Shown here one piece after another: positions 16,864-24,210 of a stretch of DNA of 64,000 nucleotides. Made by a program: the position numbers and the translations under genes. Each line of letters begins with the position of its first letter. The first letter of the stretch is position 1. The notes beneath the pieces are model-generated. The model ran no database searches, was not told where the DNA came from, and saw only the letters and a list, made by a program, of their open reading frames with translations. Origin of the DNA: Amedibacillus dolichus DSM 3991 (GTDB taxonomy: Bacteria > Bacillota_I > Bacilli_A > Erysipelotrichales > Erysipelotrichaceae); the NCBI RefSeq assembly GCF_000154285.1, contig NZ_DS483474.1, positions 62,001 to 126,000 of the forward strand, in the 5' to 3' direction.

Positions 16864-17673
16864 TTATAAAAGTGTAGAAAGCACCCCTATGTCTTCTACA
16901 AGAATATCCGGTTTTATTTCACTTTCTAAAATATCCTTTTCTTTTGTTTCTCCGCTTAATACCAAAATACTTGTTACATCGCTTTTATCAGCAACAGCAA
17001 TATCGGTATATAAGCGATCCCCTACAATAGCAATCTCCTCTCCGGAAAATCCCGTTTTTTCAATAATATAGTCTAATGTCCTATGACTTGGTTTTCCAAA
17101 AAACTCCGGATATTTTCCGGTGCTGGCTTCAATAAGCTTCGCCATAGAACCACAATCGGGAATAAACTCTCCGCCTTCAATCGGACAATTTAAATCTGGA
17201 TTGATGCCATAATACGTTTTACCATGGCGAATCCACATACAAGCTTTTTCTAATTTTTCGTATGTTAATGATGTATCAAAGCCTAGTATCACGATATCCG
17301 GATCCTTTTCATCAATAACAAATCCCTGTTTTTGAAACTCTTCTAATAGTGCTGATGTTCCAACGATATAAACAGTTTCATTAAAATGATGCTGCTTTAA
17401 ATATTGCATGATTACATGAGTAGAAACCATCATATGATCCTCTTTAATCGGAATCTTCATTTTTTCTAGTTTATTTAGATATACGTTTACACTTTTCGAA
17501 GAATTGTTTGTAAAAAAATAATAATCTCGTTTCGTTTCCTTAACTTTATTCAAAAACGGCAGTGTACATGGAAATAAATCATTGCCTAAATAAATCGTTC
17601 CGTCCATATCTAAAATAAACACCTTGATTTTTTCCAAATGCTTTTTAATCTCTATCAAATCCTTTTTTATCAT
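16864..17673 (-). CDS. HAD-IIA phosphatase, NagD/AraL-like
   Basis: 269 residues. HAD motifs in order: VFILDMDGTIYLG (motif I, nucleophile and acid-base Asp), FFTNNSSKS (motif II), the lysine in FGKPSHRTLDYI (motif III) and GDRLYTDIAVADKSD (motif IV). The C2 cap of the IIA subclass lies between. Members hydrolyse small sugar phosphates such as glycerol phosphates. It follows the AraM-like dehydrogenase gene by 2 nt, the same pairing as araL-araM of Bacillus subtilis, so its natural substrate may be the product of that dehydrogenase (inference). The start at 17673 has only a weak GGAAT ribosome site, consistent with coupled translation. Confidence 0.87.
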   Translation of the reverse strand: MIKKDLIEIKKHLEKIKVFILDMDGTIYLGNDLFPCTLPFLNKVKETKRDYYFFTNNSSKSVNVYLNKLEKMKIPIKEDHMMVSTHVIMQYLKQHHFNETVYIVGTSALLEEFQKQGFVIDEKDPDIVILGFDTSLTYEKLEKACMWIRHGKTYYGINPDLNCPIEGGEFIPDCGSMAKLIEASTGKYPEFFGKPSHRTLDYIIEKTGFSGEEIAIVGDRLYTDIAVADKSDVTSILVLSGETKEKDILESEIKPDILVEDIGVLSTLL

Positions 17674-17675
17674 AA

Positions 17676-19040
17676 TTATTTAATTCCTTTATAAAAATCC
17701 ACAAAGTCTTGGCTATATGCATCTAAATATCCTAAATCCCATAGCAATTGCAGCAAGCCATAGCGCACACGCACTTCCTTAGCAAGAATCAAACTATCTT
17801 TAACTAAGGAATCTTCAATACCTACGTCTATTGGACGATATGGCGCATCAATTGCTTTTAAAATTTGAATAATCTTAACAGGATCCGGCAACTCATTTAC
17901 AATAACATCTTTTATTGTATCCCAATGCTTTTGAATATGATCGATGCGTTGCTTAGCTTTTTCAATATCATTCTTGCCAGCTTTTTGTTCCAATTCGATA
18001 ACTCCTTGTGCAGCTCCTTCAAAGTGATCACGCACGCATCGCTCCCACGCTTTTTGGTCGAAACTTGCGACTTTTGCTTTGCAACCATCAAAATCAATAT
18101 CTTCCTTAGCCAACTGCTTCCATAAAGCAATTACGCCCGGTGTTGCTAAACCGACTTTGGTACCATGGAATACAGCCTTACGATGAGCAAACAAAAACTT
18201 CATTTCCCAATAATGCGAAACATGGTGTTCACTTCCTGAAGCCGGTCGGGAATTCCCTACAAATCCCATTGCCATTCCTGTTTCAATCAATGCCTCCGTA
18301 ATCGCTTTTACGGCTTTTTTATCTCGTTTAAGCACACCATCAGCATTTTCTACAACTTCTTGAATAGATTTATACACCATTTCTACGATTGTCGGACAAT
18401 AATATTCTTCGTTGATAATATGTGAAATCTTCCAATCTACCAAACAGCTATATTTCCCAACGATGTCTCCTAATCCCGCCTTTATCATTTCTAGCGGTGC
18501 ATTTGCCAAAACATTCAAATCCCCAAAAATAGCAGTAGGTACATGACAATCATACGTAGTCTTTAAATCATGTGTAATCAACGCAGCACCTACTGATGCA
18601 AATCCGTCCATGCTTGGTGCAGTGGCAACAATCCCATAGTCCAACTGAAGCTTAAAAGAGATAAATTTGCTTAAATCATTTAATGTTCCTGATCCGACAC
18701 CTAAGATATAATCGTACCTTCTTTGAAGATTCGCAAATATGGTAAATACTGCCTCCTCATCAGGAACCACATCACCAAGCAAACAAACAGTATCTACCAC
18801 AAAGCCTTGTTTGTTTAAAAATGCTTCTAGCTGTGCTCCAAACGCTTGTTTCGTATTGGTATCCTCAATCAAATAAATAGTATGATAACTATGTTTATGT
18901 AAAAAATCCGCAATATCATCTTTTACATATTCTTTTACAGCCACTTTCTCTAAACAAGTGCTATGTGTTCTTCCACAATCGCATATAAATTCATGCCCCA
19001 AATAATCATTTATAGTAAACTTATTTACATCAATTTTCAT
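17676..19040 (-). CDS. sn-glycerol-1-phosphate dehydrogenase (AraM/EgsA family)
   Basis: 454 residues from ATG 19040 (TAAGGAGGCTTACT). The nucleotide motif is GVGSGTLNDLSKF (about residue 120). Metal ligands are consistent with SGSEHHVSHYWEMKF (about 270) and VFHGTKVGLA (about 295), with the earlier Asp in GLGDIVGKYS. The enzyme reduces dihydroxyacetone phosphate to sn-glycerol 1-phosphate with NAD(P)H. The protein is longer than AraM because of an N-terminal extension containing CDCGRTHS. In this operon an upstream aldolase would supply dihydroxyacetone phosphate and the downstream phosphatase would release glycerol. Another sugar phosphate substrate remains possible. Confidence 0.87.
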   Translation of the reverse strand: MKIDVNKFTINDYLGHEFICDCGRTHSTCLEKVAVKEYVKDDIADFLHKHSYHTIYLIEDTNTKQAFGAQLEAFLNKQGFVVDTVCLLGDVVPDEEAVFTIFANLQRRYDYILGVGSGTLNDLSKFISFKLQLDYGIVATAPSMDGFASVGAALITHDLKTTYDCHVPTAIFGDLNVLANAPLEMIKAGLGDIVGKYSCLVDWKISHIINEEYYCPTIVEMVYKSIQEVVENADGVLKRDKKAVKAITEALIETGMAMGFVGNSRPASGSEHHVSHYWEMKFLFAHRKAVFHGTKVGLATPGVIALWKQLAKEDIDFDGCKAKVASFDQKAWERCVRDHFEGAAQGVIELEQKAGKNDIEKAKQRIDHIQKHWDTIKDVIVNELPDPVKIIQILKAIDAPYRPIDVGIEDSLVKDSLILAKEVRVRYGLLQLLWDLGYLDAYSQDFVDFYKGIK

Positions 19041-19051
19041 AGTAAGCCTCC

Positions 19052-19906
19052 TTAATCCATATTCGCAAAGCAACGCATAGCTGCTTCTACATCTTTTTGC
19101 ATCGCTTTTTGTCCGGCACGTAGAGCTTCGTGATAATATTGAATCGGATAGATAGCATTAATACCTTCACCACCGGCTTTATCCATATACGTAAAATAAT
19201 TGATTTTCCGTACACCATTTTTAATTACCCTTTTATAATCTTCATGGCTAACACCACTTCCCCCATGCATAACAAGAGGAACTTGGGCTGCTTCACTCAA
19301 GACTTTAACCAATTCAAAATCAATATCCGGTTTTGAAAAATATTCTCCGTGAACGGTACCGAAGGAACAAGCTAAACAATCTACACCGGTCAATTCCACA
19401 AATCGTTTTGCTTGATCCGGATCTGTATAATTACTACGTTTGGATTTACGATTTTCTGTAATTCCTTCATGATTAAGTGTAACTCCTGCCATTTTACCTA
19501 TCTCACCCTCTACACTTGCCCCATAGCGATGAGCCATTTCCACGACTCTTTTGGTCATTTCGACATTTTCATCAAATGGCAAAGAAGATCCATCAAACAT
19601 AACCGAACGAAATCCCATCTTCAAGGCTTTCTCAATATATGCTTCACTAATACCATGGTCTAAGTGTACTGCTACCGGAACACTAGAGGTTTTTGCGGCC
19701 ATGACCATGATTGGTCCTAAAATATCTAAGCTTGCTACCTGATTTTCTTCATGTGTCTGCGCAAAAGCAAGAATTACCGGAACATTAAGCTTCTCAGCCG
19801 TTTCAATAACAGCTACTATATTTTCTAAAGCTACGACATTAAACGCTCCGATTGCCATTTGTTTTTCTTGTGCAATCGGATATATATCCTTTAAAGTAAC
19901 TAGCAT
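19052..19906 (-). CDS. Class II ketose-bisphosphate aldolase family
   Basis: 284 residues. Histidines that bind the metal are seen in VAVHLDHGISE (about residue 80), GTVHGEYFSKP (about 180) and VMHGGSGVS (about 208). VMFDGSSLPFDENVEMTKRV is nearly identical in form to the aldolase at 10359, so the two are paralogs. Cleavage of a ketose 1- or 1,6-phosphate to dihydroxyacetone phosphate is expected. It lies between the zinc dehydrogenase gene (8 nt) and the glycerol-1-phosphate dehydrogenase gene (11 nt). No kinase for making a bisphosphate is encoded in this operon, which hints at a ketose 1-phosphate substrate (inference). Confidence 0.88.
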   Translation of the reverse strand: MLVTLKDIYPIAQEKQMAIGAFNVVALENIVAVIETAEKLNVPVILAFAQTHEENQVASLDILGPIMVMAAKTSSVPVAVHLDHGISEAYIEKALKMGFRSVMFDGSSLPFDENVEMTKRVVEMAHRYGASVEGEIGKMAGVTLNHEGITENRKSKRSNYTDPDQAKRFVELTGVDCLACSFGTVHGEYFSKPDIDFELVKVLSEAAQVPLVMHGGSGVSHEDYKRVIKNGVRKINYFTYMDKAGGEGINAIYPIQYYHEALRAGQKAMQKDVEAAMRCFANMD

Positions 19907-19914
19907 AGTACCTC

Positions 19915-20958
19915 CTATTTCGAAAATCTCAGCATGACTTTATACGTATCACTGCGACTTGCATATTCTATGGCTTCTTCTATATCTTGATAATCAAAAA
20001 TCTTTTCAATCAAAGGCCTAACATCAATAATTCTTTTCGAAATACAATCAATTGCCCTTGCGAATGTTTCGACAGTTCCGTTTTGCGTTCCCGTAATGGT
20101 AATTTCCTGAGAATGCAAACGCCCTGCATCAACTAAAATCGGTTCATTTGGGTGAATAGAGCTAAACATATTCACGATGCCGTTCTTAGCACACATTTCA
20201 ATCGCTTGTATGGCAACCGAAGGAATTGCTGTCGTATTCTCGACTACATCAGCCCCTCTGCCGCCGGTTAAATCACGAACCTGCTGAATCGGATCACTAC
20301 TTAACGGATCAATTACTTCATCGGCGCCTAGTTTTAATCCAAATTCCCTTCGTTTTGCATCTACCTCGCTTAAGATAACACGTGCTCCCTGCAATTTTGC
20401 ACACAAAACATGCAATAACCCCATAACACCGCCACCGATAACAACAACATCATCGCCCATCTTTATGTGTGAACGCTGAATACTATTTAACACGCAAGCC
20501 AACGGTTCACTAAATGCAGCTTCTTCATCAGGTGTAGCTTTGGGATATACATATAGATTTCTTGCTTTTACTACCGCATATTCGGAAAAACCATAAAATC
20601 CGGAATACCCATTAGGGTTATAGTAGGCTTTACTTTTAGTAAAGCTTTCGCAAATGTTTTCATGATTATGTTTACAATCATAACAAATCCCACAATCATC
20701 AATAATATATGCAATAACCTTATCACCTATCTTAAAACTTTCTTTTGGTACATCTTCTCCTATTTTTTCAATAACCGCACTGTATTCGTGTCCTCCTATC
20801 CGTGGATAGCTCCATTTGGATCCTTTATAATCACGAACATCATTGACACAAATACCGGAAACCAAAATCCGTACAAGAACTTCATCAGCTCCTACCTTCG
20901 GCATAGGTATATCTTGAATAGAATATTTTTGAGGTCTTTCCAATACACATGCTTTCAT
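19915..20958 (-). CDS. Zinc-dependent medium-chain alcohol/polyol dehydrogenase
   Basis: 347 residues from ATG 20958, with AAGGAGGGTTACAGAA in front. The catalytic cysteine is in SGICVNDVRDYKG, and GHEYS supplies His and Glu. The structural zinc loop has four cysteines in CGICYDCKHNHENIC. Compared with the paralog at 9345, the usual G-S/T-D-x-H motif reads VNDVR, so the histidine after the catalytic cysteine is Arg. A Rossmann motif VVIGGGVMGLLH is near residue 170. It probably oxidises the phosphorylated polyol delivered by the PTS genes just upstream, giving the substrate of the aldolase downstream. Confidence 0.87.
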   Translation of the reverse strand: MKACVLERPQKYSIQDIPMPKVGADEVLVRILVSGICVNDVRDYKGSKWSYPRIGGHEYSAVIEKIGEDVPKESFKIGDKVIAYIIDDCGICYDCKHNHENICESFTKSKAYYNPNGYSGFYGFSEYAVVKARNLYVYPKATPDEEAAFSEPLACVLNSIQRSHIKMGDDVVVIGGGVMGLLHVLCAKLQGARVILSEVDAKRREFGLKLGADEVIDPLSSDPIQQVRDLTGGRGADVVENTTAIPSVAIQAIEMCAKNGIVNMFSSIHPNEPILVDAGRLHSQEITITGTQNGTVETFARAIDCISKRIIDVRPLIEKIFDYQDIEEAIEYASRSDTYKVMLRFSK

Positions 20959-20989
20959 TTCTGTAACCCTCCTTACATTTTTTAAACAG

Positions 20990-21012
20990 AAAGGACCGTA
21001 CACCGGTCCTTT
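20990..21012. terminator. Intercistronic hairpin between IID and the dehydrogenase gene
   Basis: AAAGGACCG (20990-20998) and CGGTCCTTT (21004-21012) form a perfect 9-bp stem with a 5-nt loop, G/C-rich. On the minus strand it is followed by CTGTTTAAAAAA, a weak T-tract. It may be an attenuator or a processing/stability hairpin that sets PTS and enzyme levels differently. Confidence 0.6.
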
Positions 21013-21024
21013 ACTTCATAATAC

Positions 21025-21861
21025 TTAAGCTAAAATACCAGTTACGCCACCAACGATACCGATAACAACAATAAGCGCAATAATTTTTAATGAAGTCCAA
21101 CGCTTTTTCATCAACCAATATACCAACATAGTGAATGCAAACGGTAAAATCCCCGGCATTACTGCGTCAAACAATTGTTCCTGTACATTAAAGGTAGACC
21201 CAGATGTAACAATTTCCAATCCACAAGATAGCTTCACATAGTTAGCAATCAATCCACCCATCACCATACAGCCCATTACTTGTGCACCTAACAGTAATTT
21301 ATCCAAGATTCCTTTCTCCAAGAAATCCATAATTGCCTCTGAGCCTTGTTTATAACCGAAGAAGAAATTTGCAAAGCTGAAGATATATGTGATTGCCAGC
21401 ATCAAAACCAGATAAGCAACTGCTCCCCAAACCGTTCCGGTTAATGTAATATCAATGCAGATTGCCAATAAAATCGGAATCAATACTCCTTGCCAAATCG
21501 TATCTCCGATACCTGCCAAAGGTCCCATTAAAGATGTTTTCAACGATGTTATAAATTCTCCCGGAATCGGCTCTCCCAAGGATTTCTGTTCTTCTAAGGC
21601 TATCGCCATACCTAAAATGCAAGAACCGAATTCTGGGTGTACATTAAAGAACTCCATCTCACGCTGCATGACTTCTTTGCGCTTCTCATTCCCATTAGGG
21701 TCATCTTTATATAAATATTGAATGATCGGTACAAAAGTATGACCGCAAGCCATTCCCATCATACGTTCATAGTTATAGTTTGTCTGTACCCATGTTTCCC
21801 AATTAAAAGCTGCATGATATAACGCTTTTTTAGGAATAATATGTTTTGCTTTCTCTGCCAT
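21025..21861 (-). CDS. PTS mannose-family enzyme IID
   Basis: 278 residues. Family motifs: WETWVQTNYNYERMMGMACG near residue 25, TSLMGPLAGIGDTIWQG near 115, and C-terminal hydrophobic helices ending in a short lumenal tail. It is an integral membrane subunit that forms the channel with IIC. Its gene starts one base after the IIC stop, so translation is coupled; in the first operon the same two subunits are a single chain. Confidence 0.93.
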   Translation of the reverse strand: MAEKAKHIIPKKALYHAAFNWETWVQTNYNYERMMGMACGHTFVPIIQYLYKDDPNGNEKRKEVMQREMEFFNVHPEFGSCILGMAIALEEQKSLGEPIPGEFITSLKTSLMGPLAGIGDTIWQGVLIPILLAICIDITLTGTVWGAVAYLVLMLAITYIFSFANFFFGYKQGSEAIMDFLEKGILDKLLLGAQVMGCMVMGGLIANYVKLSCGLEIVTSGSTFNVQEQLFDAVMPGILPFAFTMLVYWLMKKRWTSLKIIALIVVIGIVGGVTGILA

Positions 21862-21862
21862 T

Positions 21863-22648
21863 TTAGAAATCCTCCTCTAACTCAGCTTCTTGGGCAATAT
21901 TACCCTTTTCACTACCGCCTTTAAAATGCAACTGTACGTAAACAATAGAACAAAGCAATGCTAAGATTCCAAGTGGCAACAATGCAAGCCCGGAATACAC
22001 CGCAACTACAAATCCCAAGAATAAGAACACACGACTCTCTCCCTTAAAGATGTATTGCAATGTAATCGCTATTCCAAGTGCCGGCATCAATCCACCAATG
22101 ATTTGGAAAATCTTTAACGGTGTTCCGGATAGCATGGTAATAAAATCCTCTACATAAGCAGCACCAAAATAAGCTGCCAAAGTTGCCGGTACCACACAAA
22201 TGATTGCGGACATGATTTGCGGCAATAGAATATTTACAATCCAAATCTTATTGTATTGTTCTTTTTCAACAAACTTATCCCCTAAATGAACAAAGAAGGA
22301 ATCTAATGTCATACGTGTATTCCAAACCAAAGTTCCCAACAATCCGATTGGAACTGCCAATGCTAAAGCTGTTTCCGCATCAAGATCTCCGGTAATCGCA
22401 AATGCTGCACCTAACGTTCCCGCTAATGCCATATCGGCTGGCATGGAACCCCCTGCAGAGATAAACCCCAAATATACCAAGTTAATAGAAGCACCTACCA
22501 TGGCTCCCTTTAACGAATCTCCTAAAATAAGTCCAGCAATCCAACCACACACAAGCGGACGCTGTACGGTCCATAGTCCTACAAATGGCAAGTTTGCTTC
22601 TCCAATCCAATACAAGACCCCTAAAAGTATTGCCTGTAAAATTGACAT
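21863..22648 (-). CDS. PTS mannose-family enzyme IIC
   Basis: 261 residues, multiple membrane helices. Hallmarks are GASINLVYLGFISAGGSMPA (about residues 50-70) and GGLMPALGIAITLQYIFKG (about 195). It forms the sugar-conducting channel. A 48-nt gap separates it from IIB upstream. The charged tail (GSEKGNIAQEAELEEDF) is short, with no sign of the linker found in the fused version at 7664. Confidence 0.93.
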   Translation of the reverse strand: MSILQAILLGVLYWIGEANLPFVGLWTVQRPLVCGWIAGLILGDSLKGAMVGASINLVYLGFISAGGSMPADMALAGTLGAAFAITGDLDAETALALAVPIGLLGTLVWNTRMTLDSFFVHLGDKFVEKEQYNKIWIVNILLPQIMSAIICVVPATLAAYFGAAYVEDFITMLSGTPLKIFQIIGGLMPALGIAITLQYIFKGESRVFLFLGFVVAVYSGLALLPLGILALLCSIVYVQLHFKGGSEKGNIAQEAELEEDF

Positions 22649-22696
22649 AATTACTCTCCTCTCTATTATTTCTTATGTCTTTTACAGAATGCATCG

Positions 22697-23176
22697 CTAT
22701 AACAAATTGGAAATATCGATGACCTTCTGTTCCGGTACTAATTGATAATACACATTGACTCCTTTTTCATTTTTCATTCGACGAATGGAATCCACTTCCT
22801 CTGGACTTGCCGAAACATTGTTAATAAACGGCTTACGATCACCACGAATCCCCATGCCACCTAAACAAACCTCCTTGATAGCTACTCCGGCATCAATAAG
22901 TTGTTCAAATACAATAGGTGTTTTCGTTAAAACAATAACTCGTTCATTCCCCGGATCCGGTTTCTGTAAAGCTTTCGCAGCCCCTTCCACAGTCAAAACA
23001 GCCACCTTTGTTCCTGCCGGTGCCAAGGCCATCAGCACCCGCTTATTAAACTTATCCGCTGCTACGACATCATCTACAATCACAATGCGATTGGCACTTA
23101 AACTTGGTGTCCAAGCAGTAACAACTTCACCGTGTATCAAACGATCATCTACACGAGCTAAAACGACGTTTCGCAT
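22697..23176 (-). CDS. PTS mannose-family enzyme IIB
   Basis: 159 residues, phosphorylation site His15 in RVDDRLIHGEV, conserved CLGGMGIRGDRKPF near residue 105. It transfers phosphate from IIA to the sugar. The gene overlaps the IIA gene by 19 nt. Pro- and Ala-rich replacements relative to the IIB at 6750 indicate an older divergence, so the two transporters probably take different sugars. Confidence 0.93.
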   Translation of the reverse strand: MRNVVLARVDDRLIHGEVVTAWTPSLSANRIVIVDDVVAADKFNKRVLMALAPAGTKVAVLTVEGAAKALQKPDPGNERVIVLTKTPIVFEQLIDAGVAIKEVCLGGMGIRGDRKPFINNVSASPEEVDSIRRMKNEKGVNVYYQLVPEQKVIDISNLL

Positions 23177-23601
23177 TCTTCATCACCCTCCTCTAATGCT
23201 AATAAATCGGTTAAATATTTTTTTACGTCCTTCACTGTTTCGTTAGCTAACTTTATAGCTTCTTCACAAATTTCCGCAGCACACTTTCCATTGCCACGCA
23301 TCAATAGGATTTCCATTAACAGTGGAACGTTAATACCGGTAAGATGGTACACATCATAGTCATTCATCAGCTGAACTACTGCATTAAATGGACTTCCATA
23401 AAACAAATCGGTTAGTACAAGAATTTCTTCATCTTCCTTTGCTTTCTGAAATTCATCTTCTATTCTGCCCTTCAATGCATCAATTCCTTCTTGTGGATAT
23501 AATCCAACATAAGACAAATCCTCCTGTGGTCCTAAAACCATTTCCATTGTTTCAAACAAGCCCTTGGAAAAGGACCCATGCGATACTAAAACTATTTTCA
23601 T
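23158..23601 (-). CDS. PTS mannose-family enzyme IIA
   Basis: 147 residues. The phosphorylation site is His8 in VLVSHGSFSKGL, and TDLFYGSPFNAV near residue 65 replaces the more usual DLxGGTP motif, the alanine/tyrosine variant seen in some paralogs. First gene of the second PTS operon (IIA-IIB-IIC-IID-dehydrogenase-aldolase-araM-like-araL-like). A consensus cre site stands 17 bp upstream of the start, and palindromes proposed for the divergent PRD regulator lie further up. Confidence 0.92.
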   Translation of the reverse strand: MKIVLVSHGSFSKGLFETMEMVLGPQEDLSYVGLYPQEGIDALKGRIEDEFQKAKEDEEILVLTDLFYGSPFNAVVQLMNDYDVYHLTGINVPLLMEILLMRGNGKCAAEICEEAIKLANETVKDVKKYLTDLLALEEGDEECETSF

Positions 23602-23618
23602 ATTTACGACCCCTTCTT

Positions 23619-23632
23619 TGTGAGCGTTTTCA
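23619..23632 (-). promoter_or_regulatory. cre site (CcpA operator)
   Basis: On the minus strand the sequence is TGAAAACGCTCACA, which fits the consensus TGWAANCGNTNWCA at every position. It lies between the probable -10 (TACAAT, complement of 23645-23650) and the IIA start codon, a position where CcpA blocks transcription. It indicates glucose-type catabolite repression of the second PTS operon. Confidence 0.75.
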
Positions 23633-23681
23633 TTTGACAGCTTTATTGTAGTAGATATTTCAGCAAATTATTTTTTTAATA

Positions 23682-23735
23682 TTCGCAATCATTGTGAAAT
23701 TTAAATTTTACTAACTTCATAATCATTATGAAGTT
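23682..23735. promoter_or_regulatory. Two related palindromes upstream of the second PTS operon
   Basis: TTCGCAATCATTGTGAA (23682-23698) is an imperfect dyad centred on C23690. At 23713-23735, AACTTCATAAT-C-ATTATGAAGTT is a perfect 11-bp dyad. Both share the core AATCATT. They lie about 50 and 85 bp upstream of the expected transcription start, as for an activator. Candidate sites for the PRD regulator encoded at 24211. Confidence 0.6.
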
Positions 23736-24051
23736 TTCGAACAATCTTTTTCGTTATTCCACTGCTTGTTTTGCCGAATTACCTTCCGTTTCATTTACGG
23801 TTTTTTCACTTTGTCTTATATGACAGCTGTTATATTCAGCCTATAATGTTCATCTTTTCAAAGAAAACGCATAGATACTTGAGTAGGGAAGACATTTTTT
23901 ACTTAGATCATACACATATCAGCAAACACCAAGGCCTCCTTTTCCTTCTTGAATTATTCTAATGTCCTCCGACAAATTCATTATATAAAACCGAATTACA
24001 TAATTGATTCAAACAATTTCATATTATCTACGTAAAAAAATTGTTATAATA

Positions 24052-24160
24052 TTGCGTAATGATTATGCAAATCTATATTTTTTCATAATTAAATACAGGA
24101 TATTATTATAGGTGTAATTCATTAATAGAGATTTTTGTTTTATGGAATAATGATTCTGCA
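24052..24160. promoter_or_regulatory. Two more AATGATT-centred dyads near the PRD regulator gene
   Basis: TTGCGTAATGATTATGCAA (24052-24070) is a good dyad around G24061, and a weaker version GGAATAATGATTCTGCA follows at 24144-24160. The core is the complement of that in the 23682 and 23713 sites, giving four related sites in the 609-bp gap. The middle of the gap, 23740-24050, shows nothing I can assign. Confidence 0.5.
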
Positions 24161-24210
24161 TTTTTCTATATATTTGATGCTTAGATGATGAGAGGAGAGA
24201 ATGACAGTCT

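Noticed and set aside
23682-23735. Sigma-54 promoter for the second PTS operon, as for LevR-type regulation
   Set aside because: No GG-N10-GC element is present and the regulator has PRD/EIIA domains without an AAA+ sigma-54 domain.
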